From NCBI GenBank assembly GCA_037447605.1, contig CM074816.1, forward strand, positions 2,102,241 to 2,166,240: a stretch of DNA of 64,000 nt, read 5' to 3'. This document shows positions 34,362 to 64,000 of the stretch, one piece after another. The notes beneath the pieces are model-generated. The model saw only the letters and a list, made by a program, of their open reading frames with translations, had not been told where the DNA came from and searched no databases. The number at the start of each line of letters is the position of its first letter. Position 1 is the first letter of the stretch. Origin of the DNA: Zygnema circumcarinatum. Its lineage: Eukaryota; Streptophyta; Zygnematophyceae; Zygnematales; Zygnemataceae. The translations under genes were made by a program, and so were the position numbers.

Positions 34362-37300
34362 TCAGAAAAGGTTGTGAGAACCCGCTGAGAGGGACAGCAC
34401 GGCTGTGTACGTCCCCGTCACGGCGCATACGCAGCCCACGGCCACAATGCCATAGTTCCAGGATCGCTCTGCCAACGTCAGCCTTTCTCCGAAGATGCTG
34501 AGGTACGCCACTGAGGGGAAGACTATGCTGACCGCTCTGCACAATGGCACCATGCGGGGCTTGGCATCCTGAGCGTGCTTCTTCGTCAGGAAGGAGGCAA
34601 GGACCCATATCCTTAGCCATCAACGGTCGCTCAAGGAGAGCCTATGCGGACTTTTGCTGTCGACAACCAAATTACGAACCAACCACGTCTGTGCAACCTT
34701 TAAGCCTACAAACACCAAATGGGATGGCTGGCAGACGACTCACAATGTGAGGCAACTTCCAATGACCGCCATAACCCCCGCAAAAGCTGGAATAGAAGTG
34801 GCAAGGCCCTGCAGACACTCCCCCCAAGCGAGTCTCGTTAGGGAATATTTGCGGGCCAAACCAACACGTAAAAATTAGCTCTTCTATGTCCCCTCAACCC
34901 AGCTTTGTCGGTCAGGGCATGAAGCTTCAAAACACAGCGTTACCAATGCAAGAAGGCCGAGAGTTGTTCGCGCTATCACACGAACTGATGGTTGCAGCTG
35001 CTGCACCTGCAGATTGGTCTGCACATCTGCATTGCAAGATACATCGCAAGCGTCAAGACCAGGTCATACTTAATCAAAAGGAACGTGACCCTACTTGCTC
35101 TAAGACGAGAGCTAAGGAACGCAGGCTCATGCCCGTTAGTGGGGGTCAGGATAGAAGCAGAAGTCAGTGGCCAAAGGAGTCGAAATCAAATCCTCTTCTA
35201 GGATAGCTAATGAAAAAAAAGGGAAAAAAAAAATAGCAACGACGAGACAGATTGGATGCAGGCACGATGAGTTTCACTTGCATGGAGTGGAATGCAAAAC
35301 CTAAAACGATTCCACAGCGAGAGTCGATTCTGGCATAAACAGAAGGAAGTAATAAATAAGCATATATACAAGCAACCAAGGTTGGGAAATAGGAGAAAAG
35401 CCGCTCTGGGCAGGGGTTGGAAATAAAGGAAATTGGGAAATTCAATGACCATGTAAAGGAGGGAGATCTAGCACATGTGGAGCTGACTAGAAGGCAATGT
35501 GGAGAGAGGATGAGTCAAGCGTTAATGCCAGCAATTATTTCAAGTGAAAAGGGCTTATCAATGTTGAAAACTCAGTTCAGGTGGAATAAACTGGTCAAGA
35601 ATGTAACTGCTAACCTCCGGACTGGAAGCGCTGAATGGCACCTTCAACACCACGAGCCACCGGCTCCAATGTCAAAGCAAACTGCAGTCAACCGAGGCCA
35701 GGCGGTCATACAGTGTAGCAATTGAAACGAGCCAGACGTCTGCCTCATCTGAGAAAGAAAATATCTACTCCTGGAATAGCGGCTGAAGGATTGAATGGTA
35801 ATGATGTAAATTTTCGTTATGTCGTGTGAACCTTTTCAATCAAGGGCTTTCAGGCCTTCCCTCTAAGAATGCCACTGTGCTCTAGACTGCAGAACTACCA
35901 GTTTGCACACCTTCGTGAAGGGGTTGACCACAATTAGACTGCCGATTGTGCAGCCGCCACAGAAGGATGCATTTGACAACAGGTCAAAGAGGTAGTTAAT
36001 AACGGAAGCCCAAAAAGAAAGCGCCTTCGTACCCAGAGATCAACACGCTATTCTCCTTAAAAAGGATCATCAGCTGGACCGAAGAATCACTAACGAGCCC
36101 ATTCCTGTGTTAGTCTATAAGCATCCGGTTAGGAAAACGTAGCCTTCAACAAATGGGAATCCATACGATAAAAAGACTCTGGCTGGTTTCAACGTTCGGC
36201 AGCACCAAGTCTCCAATGCTGGTTCCGCAAATCGAGCGATAAAATGAATTTTGAAGGTGTAGGAAATGAATGGCAAAGACACCTGGTGGCAACAAGCGCT
36301 AACGGGCCCGGTGGGAGGTTGAGCGTAACCTCTTCCATAGCATTACTGCCATACATCTGCATAATAGCCTAACAAGAGCTGTCAGCAACAGGTTCACATT
36401 TGAGCATCCAGGGAAGTAGGCTTCCAATGGGCCACAAGAAGTTTCAGCTGTGCAATGACACAAAATCCTACAGCAGTTTGTAACTCGTGCAGCAAGGAAG
36501 CCATAAGCGTTTCCGTACACCCTCATCAAACTATTGCATAGAGGATGGGCTCGAGAAAGACGGACTGCCTCCGTTATGGAAAGATTATGGCAACCTGCCT
36601 GGTAGCCAAGCACACCAACAACAGCGCATACTCCTGCAACTATTACATAGCTGCACATGGAAACGCCCCCCAGAATTTGCTTCAATAGGATTGCAGAGTA
36701 GAACATATGAGCTGGCAGTGCAGGCTCTGCAAGTGGCAGTGCTGCAAATCCCCTTTGAGCTCGAGCGCTAGGTTGATCTGCCAACTGGCAGCAAAAACAA
36801 AAAAGCCCAGGCAGGGCAGTTGCACCTCCACATATCTGAATGCACACAGCAGGCGGCAGTGCCCTCACGCATAGTCCAGCATCTTGGGGTACAGCTCCGG
36901 CTCCTTCATGCTCGCCTGCACAAGGCGGTAACGAGCTTCAGACAGAGTTCAACACAGAGTTAAGAATCCTGGAATCACGTCCGGCAAAATACAGATCAGC
37001 AGCAGACCAAGGGAAGCATACGTGTTTGCACCTGTATGTTTGGAAACACGGCGTGGCCCGCATACACGAAGGAGAGTAACCCAAATGTGAATGGCAGCAT
37101 TTCCAGATTGAGCAGCGTCTGGCCAGGACCTTGAGGAAATCTGCACAGGCAGGACGGCAAATGTATAGGTGGCACACAGAATCTCTATGGCTGAAACCAG
37201 TGCAACAAGTAACAGGTTCTTCGGATGTTCACACTCCATATGATGGGAAGGTACCGACCACGTAGCACGTCAGGCAGGTTCAATTAACAGATTTTAGTTT

Positions 37301-39338
37301 ACAGTACATTGCAACCCGACACCAGCTTCAGGCTTGTCGTCCGACGAACAATTTTTCCAGTACCCTTCCCTCTGCACCAGATAGGAATTTGCTTTGATTG
37401 GCAAGTGCAACCCACACTCGAAGTATGCATCTCAGGTCTTGTAGTAATAAATCAGTGTGTTGGATGGAGAGGACGACGCGAAGAACCTTCCCAGAAAACA
37501 AATCACTGATATGCCCATCCTCAAATGAGCCCATGAATTTGACTGACGAAAATGATTACACGAATGCAGCTGATTCCTAAGGAATGACAGCGATACGGGA
37601 ATGCAGTAAATGACGGGGAATATGGATATGAAGAGACAGAAGTGAAAGGGCAATTCCCCCCTCTGGCACGAATTGCCTGCAATTCTAAGTGAAGTTCACA
37701 AAATGTTAAGTTCTATAGTGATCACATGAGAGCTTATCTGGGAGAACACAGCTTAGTAGAATAGGTTGGTTAAAAGCGCTGCATATCTGGGTTACATTAT
37801 TTCAAACTTTGAACCGGCAGTCGCCAAAGCCTTCTCTCCTCCTGCATGCCCTCACACATAGCATCTATACGTGGAGGCAAAAACATAACTGAGGACAACT
37901 TTGGAAGGGCGTGATATGTTTTGCTGCTTCACCAACAGATGGTGTAGCTCAGTTGCACAGGACACCGCAATTTGATAAATCTTGTCATATCTTGCCATAC
38001 TCATGTGGAGAAAGCTAATCGAACATACCCTTCAGAACAGAATGTGAAGAGCAAAACTCCCAGTAGAGTAGCTGAGGCCGCCGCTCCCAATGCTCCCAGC
38101 GCAGCCAATGCGCTGTTCCCAGTAAGACCAACATGTCCGTGAATAACGACGACTCGTGCAATTTAAATCTCTAAGTACTTACATAAAAAAATCAGCCTCG
38201 CCGGTAGGACACTGCAGATTACAGTAAAGAAACTGGGCAGCACACCTGAGGTCGGGCAGCCAGGTGGTAGGCAATAGCAGGAGTGCGCTCAGCAGCATAT
38301 ATTGTTGAGGGTCACCTCCAAAGAGCCTCGACAGGTTGTCCCCTGCTTTGATCGACAGGGACGACAAGCGCACATAACGAGTCGTAGATATCGGTCAGTA
38401 GTCAGAAAGCAGCGTTGTTCGCAGAAGCTAGCCCGACCAAACGTCATACTTTACAACACCAGGCAGGTCGTAGTTTTACCTTCTAAAATGAAGAACTGAG
38501 GAAACGCGGATGCACGAAGTCGAATTCAGTCCCATGCCAAACGTCACGAGAACATTAGCGCCACAAATTATTGCCCTTACTCAACAGACTAGCTTGCATG
38601 ATATACGCAAAAAGGCGCCGAGCTTGAGGCAATCCGAGAAGGGAGAATAAGAGATGATGAGCCTACGAGACCGCAGGTGCCGAGCAGCTCGACGTAGAGG
38701 ACCGCGGTGACAACGCGGCGGCCGAGCGGGCCAAGGGCCGCCTCTCCGATGTCCTCGTAGCTCTGCAGGCCGCGCAGGGGCGGCGAGCCGGGCGGCGGGC
38801 GGCTGGCCAGCAGGCACATGCTCGCCTGGCAGCGCCCGAGGACCTTCCCCGTGTAGTTGGTGGCCGCGCCCAGGACTGCCAGCACCGCCAATGCCGCCCA
38901 GCCGCCCTGCCGGAGAGCAAACGGTATGGAAAGCAGACCCACGCCGAGAAGAATGTTCACCGCATTCAAAAGCGCCTCGGTGAAGGACGTCCCTTTGCGG
39001 GCAGAGACTGCGTCCTGCTCACGAAAATCAGCTTGCTCAGGCAGGGCGTCAGGGATCCTTTCAGGCCCTTCAGCACCGCCGGAAAGAGAAGAAGTCACAG
39101 CATCTGAAAGGCTCTTCGCCAGAGTGGACGGGACGTAGGAAGGCTCAGCGGGGGAAGACGCCTGAGTAGTCGTAGGAATGGGCGGTCTGGAGGAGGATGA
39201 AGTTCTGTTAGAGGCCGCCCTGCAAGGTGCAAGCTGAGGTGCATAAACCTGTCCGCCCATCCCAGTCCACTCTGCGCTTTCGTCAGCGAGGGCAGCACAG
39301 GGAACATGAGGCAGAGACTGTACAGGCGGGTTTCTCAT
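34362..39338 (-). CDS. AVT1: AVT1-type vacuolar amino-acid transporter
   Basis: Exons supported by phase and homology: 38672-39338, 38581-38622, 38246-38342, 38029-38112, 37815-37841, 37032-37140, 36869-36915, 36595-36650, 35911-35938, 35615-35681, 34744-34808 and 34362-34536. Two more probably lie near 36150-36215 (LVLPN) and 35095-35126 (LRSLALVLEQ), with unsettled splice sites. AVT proteins of the AAAP family move neutral amino acids across the tonoplast with protons, through about 11 membrane helices. A Ser/Pro-rich cytosolic N-terminus of about 117 residues precedes SFTEALLNAVNILLGVGLLS and PFALRQGGW. Later blocks are YVELLGTC, YIIM, GDNLSRLFGG, FVYAGHAVFPNI, MKEPELYPKML, VVNPFTKFALTLEPVA and TGTYTAV. 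Several exons are tiny (27, 28 and 42 bp). The protein ends HNLF before TGA. The gene is divergent from the BEACH gene. Confidence 0.85.
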
Positions 39339-39510
39339 GGTAAAGAACGAGAAAAGGTGACACCTTTGCGGAAGGACGCAGGCGCAAGGAAGGGCGGGGG
39401 GCGGGGGCGCAGCGGAGGAGAGGTGAGGGCGGAGAAGAGAGGCAGGCGGGGAGGGCGACGGCCACGGCCACGGGTGCGGCCGCCATTCCGCCGCTCGCTC
39501 GCTCGCTCGC

Positions 39511-39595
39511 CGGACTGCCTGCCTGCTTGCCTGCCTGCTTGCCTGCCTGCCTGCCTGAGTGCCTGCCTGCCTGCCTGAGTGCCTGCCTGCCCCCG
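39511..39595. repeat. (TGCC/GCCT)n tetranucleotide tract
   Basis: Tandem TGCC units interrupted by TGCT and TGAG lie about 170-260 bp upstream of the AVT1-like start. A short CGCT run precedes them. It is low-complexity and not coding. Confidence 0.8.
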
Positions 39596-39795
39596 TCCCG
39601 TCCCCCTCCCCGCCCGCGGTTCAGGGCCAGGGCAGGCCAGGGCAGGGCTTGGCGCCCGGCCGCCCTGCTCGAGGAGGGGCCCCCATGGCGCCCCATGCCC
39701 TCATGACACCACAGCCCCATGGCCATGGCCATGACCCTGGCCCAGGCATCGTCAAATGTCAAATGGTTCCCTTAAGCAAAACTCAGGTTGTTCCC

Positions 39796-39946
39796 TTAAA
39801 GTCACTTCTTTCGTGTACGAATTCCGGTTCGGGATCCGCGGCTCCGCCGACCCCAGCCGTACCGAAATGCGTACCTAGCCAATGCTTAATTCGCCCGACA
39901 GGCTTACGAAATTGATTTGGCGATGGTCAAGGTCTGACTCCCCCTA
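39796..39946. mobile_element. Short TIR element (MITE), partial copy 2
   Basis: The reverse complement from 39946 reads TAGGGGGAGTCAGACCTTGA and then follows copy 1 (17431 onward) through AAATCAATTTCGTAAGC, AAGCATTGGCTAGGTACGCA and GTGACTTTAA. Beyond that the copies diverge. About 85% of positions agree by eye over 150 bp. Confidence 0.7.
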
Positions 39947-39947
39947 T

Positions 39948-39973
39948 TACAGTAGGGGATTTCCCCTACTGTA
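39948..39973. repeat. Perfect 12-bp hairpin with 2-base loop
   Basis: TACAGTAGGGGA and TCCCCTACTGTA are perfect inverted copies separated by TT. They adjoin the right end of the MITE copy at 39946. This could be a remnant of another element's ends meeting at a TA site. Confidence 0.75.
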
Positions 39974-40296
39974 TTTGAGGCGTGCCCATGGTTGACGCGG
40001 CCGTACAGCGAGCGGTGCGCGAGTACGGTACGGGACGGGCGGAGGCGGCGGTTGGTGTGCCGCATGCGCATGGCCATGCATGCATGCCATGGTCGAATGA
40101 CGCCATGGGATGGGGGGGCATGGCATGGGATGTCGCGAGGCCAGAAGGGGGGATGGAGGGAGAGTGGCAGGGAGGGAGGGAGGGAGGAGCGACAGCCACC
40201 AACCAGGTGGGGCGGGCGCCTGGCGAGGGCGGGCGGGCGGGCGCGCGTCCATGGCGAGACGGAGCGAGTGAGCCGCGGCCGGCTGCGGGGTGGGCC

Positions 40297-57054
<16,758 letters not shown>

Positions 57055-58043
57055 CATGCCTCCACGTGCCGGCCCTGTCGCCCCGTCTCCCTTCACAGGC
57101 CTACAGTTTTGGTTCGCGCTGTGCCGCGCCTGCAATAATGCAGTTGCGTTGCTCTCGGGCGCAAGTCCTGAGGAGGACAGCACTCGTATAAGCCATTGGC
57201 CCGTAGCATTGTTTATATCAACTGTCGTTTTACAAATAGGCTCTGCGAGCGTGCAGTACTGCGAGGAGAGCACTAGCTTTTCTGGCTATACCAAGGCTCA
57301 TCTTACATTGATTGGGGTTCTACCTCTTTGGAGCCTTTCTTAGCACTCGCACCTATCGTAGTCCGGCCTTTAGGTGATCTATGCTCCGACCTGCTCCAAT
57401 CTGGCAAAGCAGCCAATGTAGAGCTCATTATGTACATTTAGTTGCCTCTTAATCTTGAATTGTCTGGAAGTAATCATTGTGATGTAGGACATTTTGAAGT
57501 AATTACTTTGATGTAAGATATTGTGAAATGCTTAAAGAAAAGCATGATCATCTCAATCTCCTGCCACAAAATCACGCATGCTATTTGATTGGTTTTCACC
57601 TTTAGGCTTTTAGCAAGTTGCAGAGCAGAAGTGTCGTAAATGCCATTTGCAAATATGGGTGCGTTGCTTTGACAAGATTACGTTTTAGCGTACTCTCAAA
57701 AGCATGAATTTGCAACAACGCCGCATTATGATAATTTGCAACAGATTTCCGACTTCAAAAAAGATCGCAGTTTTGCCTCTCAAAATCAACACCCGCCTTC
57801 TGATGAGATTAGCAGCAAGGACAAGTCTTGCTATCAAAACAAATGTTCACATCAAGAAAAACAGCTCTGTATCCCCTCCCTCCCCCGAACGCATATCGAA
57901 GTCAGGAACAAACAAATCTCCGCAATTGTGCGCGGGGCATGTCCGAGCGAACTCATCGAGTTCGCATCAGTGCGCACACTCGACTGCAAACATCGCCGAT
58001 CGCTGCTCCCAACGTTTCCGGCAACAGCGCGTGTTCGCAGCCT
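57055..58043. other. Convergent intergenic region (BEACH and HSP70 3' ends)
   Basis: Nearly 1 kb between two stop codons on opposite strands. It should hold both 3' untranslated regions. It is AT-rich in the middle, with AATTACTTTGATGTAA-like repeated words near 57470-57530. No gene is recognised. Confidence 0.5.
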
Positions 58044-61369
<3,326 letters not shown>

Positions 61370-61590
61370 GGCCCAGGTGCTCGCAGCAGCACACGAGGGA
61401 AGAGTCGTCTCTGGAGAGTCTTCTCTTTCCCAACGAGTGCAGAGAGAGCCATCCGTGCCTCTCTCGGCGCGCCTTTAATCCCTATCTCGCTCCCTCCGCG
61501 CCGCGCGGCGGCCATGCAGCCATGCACTGCGCGCTCCGGAGCATGCAGGCGCGCGGCGGCCATTGGGAGCTGAGCTGCTTCGCACGAGCG

Positions 61591-61603
61591 GAAGGTTCTG
61601 GAA
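61591..61603 (-). promoter_or_regulatory. Perfect heat-shock element upstream of HSP70
   Basis: GAAGGTTCTGGAA is an exact three-box nGAAnnTTCnnGAAn site for heat-shock factor trimers. It lies 222-234 bp upstream of the HSP70 start codon. A weak TATA-like GATTAAAGG (gene strand) sits near 61472-61480, between it and the gene. Confidence 0.75.
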
Positions 61604-62597
61604 TGCGCGGATGCGCGGCTTTGCTGCAAGAGTGCATGGCTGCATGCATGCATGCATGGCTGCGCGCATGGCTGCGCGCATGGCTGCATGCACAGCTGTG
61701 CTCGCACGCTTACTGCGCCGCCCTCGGCACAACTCGCGGGCGCCCAAACCGCGTAGATTATTGGCGAAACATTAGAAAACATCTAATTCGGAAGATTTGC
61801 AGACATGCAATATCAACATTCGATGCCATGAAATGTAGATTCACAAAGACAAATTGTGAAATCCAAGGTGAACCGGTCACAAATGACTTAGAAACGAAAG
61901 AAAAGCTTTGAGACGAGCTCTGCTTCCATGCTTAACACCGCTGCTCTCAGGGTCTACTGACGCACGTCGCATGTGGCAAGTTGGCATTGGACACGACTGC
62001 AAATCGGAGGAACGGTGACGAACTTGTGGCTTTGTTGTGTTTTGGAGTGTTGTTGTGCTGAAGCTCTACAAAAGGCCAAATTTGGGTACTACATTACACA
62101 CGGCAATGTTATTATGTTCACCCGCTTTGGTTTTTCGAGGTCATGTCAGCGCGGGGGGCCGCGGCAGTTTCGTTTCGGCTCGCTTGCGCGCTTGCTGCAG
62201 GCGGCGACCAGTCCTGCTGCTCCGCTTTCGAGCGCGCGCCGATCGGCAGACAGCGACCCGCGCTTGTCTCGCTCGCTCGCTCGCTGGCCGACGATGATGC
62301 CGCGGATGAAGCCCGCGAGCGAGAGGCGCCGAGGAACGACATCCAAGGAAGCGGTATCCAAGGAAAAAGCATTATCCGTCACGGAACAAGGATTGAAACG
62401 CAACAGCGACACAGCATGACATATAACGTGAGGGCTTTGAAGGGCCAATGCGTGTCCGGAGGGGAGGACCTGAAGAGGCTGCGAAGATCCACAGAAGGAA
62501 ACTCCATAGAAAGCAAGAAAACGCTCCCTTTTAATAACGGCGAGAATATTTAAGTCATAAAGGATTCTTCAGACGGGGCCGGAGAAACCGGCAATCA
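61604..62597. other. Intergenic region between HSP70 and callose synthase
   Basis: Holds GCATG-rich alternating sequence at about 61635-61690, then AT-rich sequence, then a (GCTC)n run near 62262-62286. It must contain the callose synthase 3' UTR and the distal HSP70 promoter. Several open frames of 80-150 codons have no recognisable features. Confidence 0.45.
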
Positions 62598-64000
62598 CTA
62601 CTCCTGCTTGTTGCCAGCGAGGATCAAGGAAATCTCCAACCCGCGACTGAACGCCTGGTTGAACATGAGCCGCGACTGGAAGGTGGAAACGAATGGGAAC
62701 CACGAGAGGACGGCCACCGGCAGAAACAGCATGCTCCCCATGAGCGCGTCGTAAAGGCGAGCAAAAGCGCGCACTTGGCGCCACAGCCCGATCGGTTCAA
62801 GAATGAACCTGAGGGCTATGGCGATCTGCAGGGGAGCAACAACGCGATGTCAGCCCCGTCCACAGACACCCCCGGCTCATGATGAAAGGCAGCAGTGCGA
62901 TGCTGCAACATGCCCAGCCTTTAGTGGAGGGCCCGCATGCATCCGTGAAGGGCAGGAGGGCGCGGCGACCTGCAGGAGGCCCCAGCCGGTGGGGATGAAC
63001 ACGAGGACGCTCGCGAGGATGTCGCCCACCGAGAGTTTGGTCAGGATGACGAGGAGCACAAGGGTCACAATGACGCCGATGAACAGACCGCTTTGAAGCA
63101 GACGCACTTGCAACTGGGCGTCCCATGTTCGACCCAAGTTTGACACCTGTTCCGACGCTTAATCGCATGTTAGCATTTGCTGCGAGTCAAAGCACGGTAA
63201 TAAGCAACCTTACTTTTGTTAAAAAACAAAAAAAAACAGTGGCATAGCAAAAGGCAGGAAAGGAGAACTCACATAAAAGAGCAGGATGATGCCTGCCAGC
63301 ACTATCCAGGAGACAGCGTAAACCTGCATGCGCATGCCGCACCTCAAAGCAACAGGTTACTAAGCTTTCAATTGCCTCAACGGCTGACACATTTTTTGCT
63401 TCAGATCAATTTCCACAACAGCATTCTAACGAGGAACAGCATGTCTATAGATGGAAAACACAGGAAAGACGAACTGCTGCACTGTGGAGCTGCAGTACTA
63501 ATACAAGTCAGCCGCTGCTGGTCTGTTCGTACGCACCCAAATGCTTGTGTTGCCATCAGTGATGTCAAGGGAGTACACAATGCCATACTGTTCCACCCAC
63601 ACCATCCCAACCACAACCAGTCGAATCATGAGCGCGGTGGTCAGTCCTGCACATACATGCCTTCATGACATATTTACGCAAAAAGTGGCCAATCCAATTT
63701 GTGGAAACCCTGACGTAAATTACAGTTACCGTCTCGGGCTGCAGCTGCAAACCGGATCTGCCTCGATCCATAGAAATCAGCATATGTTAGCACTTGAACG
63801 ATGACCTCGCGAAGGGAGATTTACTCTCCCTCGTTATGGTCGAAGCGAGAAGGGAAGGAATGCAGCCAAAGAAAAATCATGTGCGACACAGTTACTGGTA
63901 TTCAAATCTCTGTGATACCTGTTTGGCACCTAATCTTGATTATCCAAGCACTGCTGTAGATTAAGCCTACACACCTGAAAAATGAAGAAGCGCAGACTAA
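62598..64000 (-). CDS. CALS: Callose synthase (1,3-beta-glucan synthase), C-terminal part
   Basis: Five exons are seen, read from right to left: beyond 64000 to 63975, 63537-63587, 63273-63323, 62970-63146 and 62598-62825. They give the last 176 residues; the rest lies beyond the window. Callose synthases are very large plasma-membrane enzymes (about 1,900 residues) that make callose at cell plates, plasmodesmata and walls. The visible part matches the C-terminal membrane bundle: LRFFIFQ, YGIVYSLDITDGNTS, VYAVSWIVLAGIILL, an amphipathic linker, FIPTGWGLLQIA, LYDALMGSMLFLPVAVLSWF and FQSRLMFNQAFSRGLEIS, before TAG. Every junction is phase 0. The acceptor at 63588 was chosen over an open upstream extension because only it continues the family sequence FQ-YG. 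Confidence 0.93.

Larger units (their letters stand above)
39339..40296. promoter_or_regulatory. Divergent intergenic region (AVT1-like and BEACH)
   Basis: 958 bp separate the start codons of the two divergent genes, so both promoters and 5' UTRs must lie here. It contains the TGCC tract, a partial MITE copy (39796-39946), a hairpin (39948-39973), and a GC-rich stretch up to the BEACH start. No TATA box is obvious on either side. Confidence 0.5.

Noticed and set aside
63588-63646. Longer version of a callose synthase exon (TTALMIRLVVVGMVWVEQ)
   Set aside because: The open extension has no in-phase partner. The short exon from 63587 continues the conserved FQ-YGIVY sequence from the terminal exon.

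Overview
The window looks like nuclear DNA from a green plant, most likely a streptophyte (charophyte-grade) alga. Seven multi-exon genes with GT-AG introns can be rebuilt. Several belong to families typical of streptophytes: a callose synthase, a SPIRRIG-type BEACH protein, the SWI/SNF subunit LFR, an AVT1-type vacuolar amino-acid transporter and a Pumilio protein of the Arabidopsis APUM7-12 type. The LTR retrotransposon uses the usual plant initiator-tRNA-Met primer site. Exons are GC-rich and introns are poorer in GC. I cannot name the species.

Positions 1-13,500 are repeats. A complete LTR element with no coding capacity (190-6297, 5-bp target duplication GGAGA) lies inside remnants of related elements. 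An opposite-strand LTR of the same family follows (6644-8250). Next come about 24 units of a 174-bp satellite (8467-12690), which pass directly into telomere-like 9-mers, a 7-bp minisatellite and a perfect hairpin.

Positions 13,500-64,000 are gene-rich. On the minus strand lie LFR (13526-16782), a GT43 glycosyltransferase (18030-21338), a Pumilio protein with an added CCCH zinc finger (25002-32484) and the AVT1-like transporter (34362-39338). The plus strand carries the 19-exon BEACH gene (40297-57054, about 3918 residues, with a C-terminal FYVE-like finger). It is divergent from AVT1 across 958 bp. An 11-exon cytosolic HSP70 (58044-61369, minus) has a perfect heat-shock element upstream. The 3' end of a callose synthase (62598 to beyond 64000, minus) closes the window.

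Between the GT43 and Pumilio genes (21580-23269) is a three-level nest of non-autonomous DNA transposons. A TA-flanked TIR element is split by a hAT-like palindrome with an 8-bp duplication. That palindrome carries, exactly at its centre of symmetry, a younger copy of the first family. A fourth MITE lies directly beside the nest.

The genes do not form one pathway. They are a mix of housekeeping and cell-wall/endomembrane functions: chromatin remodelling, glycan synthesis, mRNA control, amino-acid transport, membrane traffic, protein folding and callose synthesis. Exon models were built by eye from splice sites, reading phase and remembered family conservation. Most phases close exactly; two AVT1 exons remain uncertain.
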